Below, piece after piece: positions 62,954 through 64,000 of a stretch of 64,000 bases of DNA (its first letter is position 1; every line of letters starts with the position of its first letter). The stretch lies in contig BAXE01000005.1 in NCBI GenBank assembly GCA_001310415.1, positions 124,001 through 188,000 on the forward strand, read 5' to 3'. Under the pieces are notes generated by a model. It did no database searches. It was not told where the DNA came from and worked only from the letters and a program-made list of their open reading frames with translations. Position numbers and translations under genes: made by a program. The stretch comes from Enterovibrio sp. JCM 19048. GTDB taxonomy: Bacteria; Pseudomonadota; Gammaproteobacteria; Enterobacterales; Vibrionaceae.

Positions 62954-63177
62954 GCTGTCTGAAACCACGTCAATAATGGTGCAAGCCACCGTTAAGAAGT
63001 AGACAAAACTCTCACACCTGAAACTGCCCGCGATAAATGACATCCTGCCGATTTTTCTGGTGACGTCATGTGACTTACATCAGTCATCACTGTACCCGGT
63101 TAAGCATTACGGGACGTTGGAAGCCACGTATGACTTTCGACATCTTTCTAATTAACTAGGTATTCAGGAAGAGACTA

Positions 63178-64000
63178 TGAAAAAGCACGTGCACTCTTTA
63201 ATTGCGACCAGCATTTCGCTGTCCTTTGCCCCCTTTGTGCTCGCAGAAGCGCCAGTCACTATGTATGACTTTGATGAAGCGACATCGGCCTATGAGGATG
63301 CGTACCTGGATGCGCAATTTAACTTAAACGGTGGTAACCAGGATCAGACCAGCTACAACGGTTACATTAACCTCGATTACGAACAAGTGTTTGATTCCCC
63401 GGATCGAACAACCAAACTGGACTTTGTCGGTACGGGGTCACGTTCGCGTGGACCAAACGCGACGGATGAAAGTGTGTCGAACTACCAGGCACTGGGTGCC
63501 ATCACGAATGACATGTATTTCCAACCTAACAGCGACGGTGCCTTCTGGTACGGTAAAGGCGAAGTAGGTGTTCAGAAAGGCATGGAAGACCCTTTCACCA
63601 AAGTCACGGTCGGTTTGGGTTACGGTCGTGTGGTCAACGCCACGCCAATGGCGAAATCCATTCGTCTTATCGAAGCGCTTCAGGAGCGTGGGCTTCTGGG
63701 CAACGTAGGGAAGGAGACTTACATCGCGGTGGCTGATGTGATTTCCCGTGAGGAGGAATACAGAAGCCGCTACGGTCTTGAAGACTATCTGGAATACTGG
63801 ATCCAGGATATTGATGCCTTGCTGGGCAACGTCGGCGCGCGCGGTGCAATCCGCTCCTATGACGTCTTGGAGAACGAACGCATTTCTACCCGTAAATACG
63901 GTTGGTTGGTTCGTGCCGGTGTCGGTGCTGTGATTTCGAACTATGACGGTTCAGACAGCAAGCCTGTGCTGGAGATTGGGGCAGAGTACCACCTGCCAAT
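63178..64000 (+). CDS. Exported protein, 5' part (runs off the window)
   Basis: An open frame of 274 codons runs to the right edge with no stop. ATG 63178 follows AGGAAGAG. Signal peptide MKKHVHSLIATSISLSFAPF, cleavage probably after FVLA. The mature part alternates beta-type stretches (KVTVGLGYGRVVNAT, GWLVRAGVGAVI, PVLEIGAEYHL) with a helical middle, compatible with an outer-membrane barrel or porin-like protein. Family not recognised, no motif for function. Confidence 0.7.

Noticed and set aside
62908..63002. C-terminal extension of the OFA carrier read through to 63002.
   Set aside because: It crosses a perfect terminator. One base in the A run at 62893-62896 restores a stop just before that terminator.

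Overview
The window is gammaproteobacterial, most likely Vibrionaceae. I suspect an Enterovibrio/Grimontia-like genome, which is an inference from gene content and moderate GC only. Supporting content: a large secreted GH18 chitinase, the aapJQMP amino-acid importer, uvrY-uvrC-pgsA, phoPQ, ybjL-grxA-nfsA, and a ycc block (yccT-rlmI-acyP-tusE-yccA) in the same order as in enterobacteria.

Layout. 1-2640: the end of a nucleoside/sugar ABC importer (ATPase plus two permeases). 2.7-7.2 kb: small genes, then a cluster of a DUF1704 metallopeptidase, a GNAT+C39 fusion and a divergent RimK-type ATP-grasp ligase. 7.3-11.8 kb: a lipoprotein, an MsbA-type exporter and an orphan DUF4157 (eCIS-core) multidomain protein. 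11.9-17.5 kb: chitinase and propionyl-CoA synthetase. 17.5-22.4 kb: the ycc block, interrupted by a chemoreceptor. 22.7-26.9 kb: aapPMQJ. 27.4-28.1 kb: tRNA-Ser(UGA) followed by a 123-bp direct repeat that abuts a truncated receiver domain. 28.6-36.4 kb: phosphopantetheinyl transferase, FUSC exporter, gltS, amidohydrolase, adenine deaminase-like enzyme, Nramp-like carrier. 36.7-43.9 kb: RNase T2, GNAT, M28 peptidase, AraC regulator/cytochrome P460, HIU hydrolase, and an MFS carrier with a translationally coupled tiny Cys/His-rich membrane protein. 44-48.8 kb: a PotE-type antiporter with an AdiA-type arginine decarboxylase (probable acid resistance). 48.8-64 kb: sulfotransferase, amidotransferase, uvrY-uvrC-pgsA, phoQ/phoP, ybjL-grxA, Fe-alcohol dehydrogenase, nfsA, a MITE-like element, an OFA-family MFS carrier and a partial exported protein.

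The dominant oddity is about 45 single-base frame breaks spread over about 31 otherwise well-conserved genes, including pgsA and uvrC. Nearly all look like loss of one base from a short homopolymer. I read them as sequencing/consensus error, so broken genes are annotated over their full restored span, with the break position in the evidence. Gene starts were reset by ribosome-binding-site position where the longest open frame was clearly too long.
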